Positions 60,246-64,000 of a stretch of DNA of 64,000 bases are shown here, one piece after another. How positions within the stretch are numbered: the stretch's first letter is position 1; every line of letters begins with the position of its first letter. Origin of the DNA: Cavia porcellus (taxonomy: Eukaryota; Chordata; Mammalia; Rodentia; Caviidae); NCBI RefSeq assembly GCF_034190915.1, contig NW_026947484.1, forward strand, positions 189,590,982 to 189,654,981, written 5' to 3'. A model generated the notes under the pieces. It saw only the letters and a list, made by a program, of their open reading frames with translations, had not been told where the DNA came from and ran no database searches. Position numbers and translations under genes: made by a program.

Positions 60246-62099
60246 AAAAACTGTATAAATAGGAAATTCAGACCAAATTGGAGAGGACTTTGCATATGTA
60301 GAAATGCCAGTTGACAAATGTTGCTAACTTGTAAGTTCAAGGAAAGATGAAAATGCTTGGTTACCACCAATAGCACCGTCTTTAAATTGCACAGGGCAAA
60401 TTATGGTGACCTCTATTTTCAGTTCATAAGTAAGTACAGAGTGGTGAGGAGAAAGACTCAGAAAAACAATATGATGTCTTCCTATTTATCTTTTATTTTC
60501 AAAACTAGTAGCTTATATAAAGCTTTGGTTTTGACTACATTACCAACTTTAGTGCAAGGTGCTGCCCACAGTTCACTAAAAACTCAGATTTTCTAAATAT
60601 GATCATTATGTATATATAAAATGTACCAATAAACTTAATTTTTTAAAAAAACTCAAATTCTGGGACTCTACCAGGATCTGATTCAGAAGGTCTGAAGTAA
60701 CGAAGGAGGATCTGTATTTTTAATAGGATTTCCAGGCATTTCTTATTGAGACAGACCTGAAAACTACTGCAATAAAAAATGTTATCTGAAATTCCTAGGT
60801 CTTACAGTAGTTGAGAACAAGGCTTAGTAAACACCTCTGAGTATTATGCAAGATAAAAGCTCTAAACACTTTACACTGATTTGTTCTCATCTACAGTATA
60901 TTCACTGATTGTCTGGTAACAAGTTAGCTGGTTTAAATCCAAGAATCTTGGGACAGAACTGTTCAAACCCACGCAGACTGTGAGGAGTCAGAACGCCTCC
61001 ATTAGCGGTCTCTAGTTCTTGAGTTCTCCTTCCATATACAACTCTTCTTATGCAAGTAGCAACTCCCCAACACTAGTCATCATTAGTCTGTTCCCACTCA
61101 GAATAACTTGTTACTAATAGTTTGGTTTTCACTGTGATTAAATTACCCTGCAAAGAGTTCTGGTTGAGGCAAATTTATACAAATTGAAATGCGCAATATG
61201 TAACTTATATATTTTTCCAAAGTGAAAGTTATCAGACTTTTCACTTTTGAGTTGCCAAAGAGGTTTAGACTCCCATGAATATGGTAGTTTTATATATGCC
61301 TCTGTTTATTATTTTAAGAAAGAACAAAATCATTTCATATAAAAACCAAACTGTGTTTTGGGGTTGTGTGTGTATTTTAGAAGAGAGAAAACAAATTTTT
61401 CATCTTCAGCATTAACAAATAAGCTCATTCAATCCCCCAGGAGAGCTGCTGTGCCAACAGGACAGAGCGGCCATGTCACTGGCCAGGGCCTGGTGTCAGG
61501 CCTGAAGAGGGACAGCGGACACTGGAGAGCGTAGGCTGCACTAGGGTGGAGCCAGCGCATCCCAAGGGACCTCAGAGAACAGGCATGGTTGCACATGTGA
61601 CAATGTGAAAAAACAGATGCAAGCATTAACAAACATAGCATGATGGTTCTCAGGGCCCAGGCCCAAGCGTAGTGAAATAATGCACTGCCATTCCTTACAC
61701 AAGGTGTAAGGAATTCCACACACTGCTAGGAAGCAACTGACAATGTGTACCAAAAACCTTGCCATCTTTCAATGAGAAAGTTTTCTGCTAGGAATCTACT
61801 GCATAAGTAAATTACCAGAGATACAAATATTTACAACTTATAATAATCTATTATTTATAACAGTGAAAAACTTGAGAGAAAAAACGCTTAATAACAAAAG
61901 AAAGTGATAATTATGATTTCTCCATGACAGATTAGTATTTTTAAAATATAAAAATTTTTACCATGTGGAAAACTGTTTCTAGTATAATTTAAGGGGGAAA
62001 AGGTAGATACAACTTTCTGTACAATAATAATATACCAGTTATATAAATATGCATACAAAAAACTAGAAGAAATTTACATAAGCAGTTTAGCAAGTACTA

Positions 62100-63055
62100 T
62101 TTTGGGCAATCCACTCGGGACCCCTTGTCACTCTCCTGGACAGAAGTTTTCTTTTTCTCAATAAATGCATCTTGCTCTTAACCTCTGTTGTTCCTAAAAT
62201 TCATTCTTTGATTTTAGAGAACATGAACTTGTACTGGATTATTTAGCATGTTGGGAGTTTCTTTCCCTTGTATCATTTAGAGGTCTTCCACCCAGACTGT
62301 CAGACAGAGACTTAGAGCTGTGTGCTACCCACGATGAAAATGTCTGGTGTCTACTGAGGGCCTTTAGACAGACCCTCTGGAGAGTATCCCTGACTGCTGA
62401 TCAACAACTGGACCCCCGGTCAGCCTGAGGAAGCCAGGTCGGTCATCGTCCATTACTCCCTCATGACAGTGCAGGTTACTTCTTCAGAGTGGGGAATGTT
62501 ATAATCATCTGAGTTAGATAGAAATATTACAGGCAGTCAGACAGGGCTGGGTTCTCGAAGGAGCCAGTGCAGAAGACCAGATAGCTTGCAACTGTGGTGG
62601 AGACAGATATCTGCTGAGAGCCAGATTTCAAGGCAAAAGATAAAACAAATGTACCCACAGCCTAAGCATAAACCTCAGGGACTGATATTCTAAATAGGTA
62701 ACATTCTGATATCTTGATCACTTTAAAGAAGCCAGAAGCAGCCACTAATCCAACCTGTACAGGCAAAGGCTGTGTTCCTGCTTGCTACATGACTCCCTTT
62801 CTTATTGGATCCCGATTTAATCAATTATACCTGAGCATTACATTCCTAATCTTATTGGTTGACCATAGTTCTGTCCTACCTCATTCTTGTTTTATGAGTT
62901 CTTATGTTTCCCCACCTTGGGTCCACCTCATCTTGAGGTTTTGCTCTATAAAAGTCCCTAGAGAAGGTAGGGTCCTTGGTAACCCACTTTTCTCTCGGAC
63001 AGAAGCTTTCTCTCAAAAAATATATTCTGTTCTTAAAAAAAAAAAAAAAAAAACA
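62100..63055 (+). mobile_element. Internally deleted LTR retroelement (endogenous, inactive)
   Basis: The left part (62100-62230) resembles the R/U5 end of an LTR: 'ctggacagaagttttctttttctcaataaatgcatcttgctcttaa'. The right part (about 62498-63040) resembles a fuller LTR. It starts TGTTATAATC after a purine tract 'agagtggggaa', has 'gctctataaaagtccc' (TATA), and ends in 'cggacagaagctttctctcaaaaaatatattctgttcttaa' with poly(A). About 270 bp between them has no coding potential. Family (ERV1- or MaLR-type) is uncertain. Confidence 0.55.
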
Positions 63056-63334
63056 AGTACTATGTTTAGGTAGCTGATTTGAGTTTCTTAAACTTTTTTG
63101 TGTACTTTCTAAATTTTCCATAATAAATATTTTAAAATATAAAAGTTATTCAATTAAAAAATGGATTCTTTTCTAAATAGAAATAATATTCTGGTAGAAA
63201 AGAAGGGACATTTAAACCTTCATTTTAGATAATAATTAGGTTTTAACCGGAGGATTACTACGTTTTTAAATATAAGAAAAACTGCATAATTTATTGGTTT
63301 TGCTTTACATTTGAAATTCTCATTCCAAATACAC

Positions 63335-63645
63335 GTCGAGACCATAATGCTAAATGAGGTAAGTCACACGGAAGGTTAAATATTGCATGGTCTCTTTTAT
63401 ATTAGAAACCCTAAGTATAAATAATTTAAAGAGCAAAAGAAACAGGGAGGCTGACTTATGGAGATGGGAAGGGGCCCTAAAGATGGAGAACACAGGCAGT
63501 AAAGATGGGGAAGGGAAAGTGAAAAGGATTAGGAAGGACATGTCTAAGTATCAGTATCACCCAATGAATGCATTCATTACGTTTTGCAAACATATACTAA
63601 TAATCTCCTTTCCTGAGGTTCTAATTCCCTTGAAGGGATGAAGAA
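63335..63645 (+). mobile_element. L1 3' fragment
   Basis: 'accataatgctaaatgaggtaagtcacacgg', 'gcatggtctcttttatattagaaaccctaag', 'caaacatatactaataa' give an L1 tail, next to the TDRD7 exon at 63714. Confidence 0.65.
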
Positions 63646-63713
63646 CGCTGGCACCATTCTACAGATTTTTCTTAGGAACAAAATAGAATGCAGGGCTTTG
63701 TCCAAGGACCTAC

Positions 63714-64000
63714 TTATTTTCCACCTTTGCAGCATACACTTGGTCTTTTTCCAGCGGGATGTGGCGCTCCTCAGTCACACTGTAATACAGGATCATCTCT
63801 TCCATCAGGACTTCCAGCTTATGGATCTCCTGCCAAGGCTGGATGACAAAGTAGCCCGGGTGACAGGCTACAGGCACATATACATCCATGTGCTGCCCAG
63901 GCTTTGATAGCTGGAGAGGAGGTGGCAGCTCCTCCATGGAGAAGGAGCTAGTATGGTCCACCACAGGTTTTCTGCTGGCTTTGGGGGCATTTATTTTAAA
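63714..64000 (-). CDS. TDRD7: TDRD7 internal exon, open at the window edge
   Basis: The frame is open from the window end to the donor AATAA|GTAGGT at 63713. It reads KPVVDHTSSFSMEELPPPLQ...PLEKDQVYAAKVEN, with the last two bases starting the lysine finished in the exon at 58702. I recognise the TDRD7 segment between the third and last tudor domains; DVYVPVACHPGYFVIQPWQE begins the final tudor module. No convincing acceptor is visible: the sequence before the conserved part is purine-rich, so the exon probably continues beyond 64000. The frame is intact throughout and in phase at 64000. Confidence 0.93.

Larger units (their letters stand above)
58703..63713 (-). other. TDRD7 intron between the last two exons before the C-terminal exon
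   Basis: This 5.0-kb intron contains the L1 micro-fragment at its 3' end, a GA-rich tract (59.5 kb), a MIR (60.05-60.25 kb), an internally deleted LTR element (62.1-63.06 kb) and an L1 tail (63.3-63.64 kb). The stretch at 60.25-62.1 kb is AT-rich and unassigned. Confidence 0.85.

Noticed and set aside
1..64000. CRISPR arrays, operons, phage or plasmid features
   Set aside because: The window is mammalian; tandem or interspersed repeats seen are microsatellites and retroelements.

Overview
The window is mammalian nuclear DNA and almost certainly comes from a rodent. The evidence is vertebrate-type split genes, many tRNA-derived ID SINEs (short Pol III retroposons with A and B boxes), B1 SINEs, MaLR/ERVL LTRs and several L1 copies. 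The ID subfamily has a 'GCATAAGCGCC...GGTACCG' body and no clear B2 elements were seen. This suggests a non-murid rodent, possibly a beaver-like or other castorimorph lineage; that placement is an inference from memory of SINE families. No prokaryotic features, operons, CRISPR arrays or structural RNA genes are present.

Two protein-coding genes lie head-to-tail on the minus strand. TMOD1 (tropomodulin-1, actin pointed-end cap) fills about 0-38.4 kb. Its first three coding exons are at 20070-19951, 4285-4129 and 775-656, in phase with each other and with canonical splice sites; later exons lie to the left of the window. A CpG island at about 37.8-38.8 kb is the likely promoter, with a minus-strand TATA/MEF2 box, an E-box and a CArG-like site. 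TDRD7 (tudor domain-containing 7) occupies the right side. Its last three exons are at 64000-63714 (open at the window edge), 58702-58542 and 43023-42803 (stop codon), with a poly(A) signal at 42584-42579. The same TDRD7-TMOD1 order and orientation is, from memory, found in human chromosome 9q22. About 4.2 kb separates the TDRD7 poly(A) site from the TMOD1 promoter.

The rest is intron or intergenic DNA dominated by retroelements. The last TDRD7 intron (43.0-58.5 kb) holds a near-full-length but dead L1 (about 46.6-52.8 kb). Younger ID elements with clear target-site duplications are inserted in and around it, with an ERVL-like LTR and two further L1 fragments to its right. The next intron upstream holds an internally deleted LTR element (62.1-63.06 kb). 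TMOD1 introns hold older L1, MIR, MaLR and MLT2-like fragments, simple repeats and several candidate regulatory clusters.

I found no new gene system. The most interesting observations are structural. (1) A roughly 31-bp L1 3' end with its poly(A) sits 4 nt from the TDRD7 penultimate-exon acceptor and supplies its polypyrimidine tract in antisense. (2) A fold-back, templated insertion inside the L1 contains an inverted 30-bp copy of DNA from about 1.25 kb away. (3) A GATA/CACC/MEF2 cluster lies in TMOD1 intron 1 and fits the erythroid and muscle expression of that gene.
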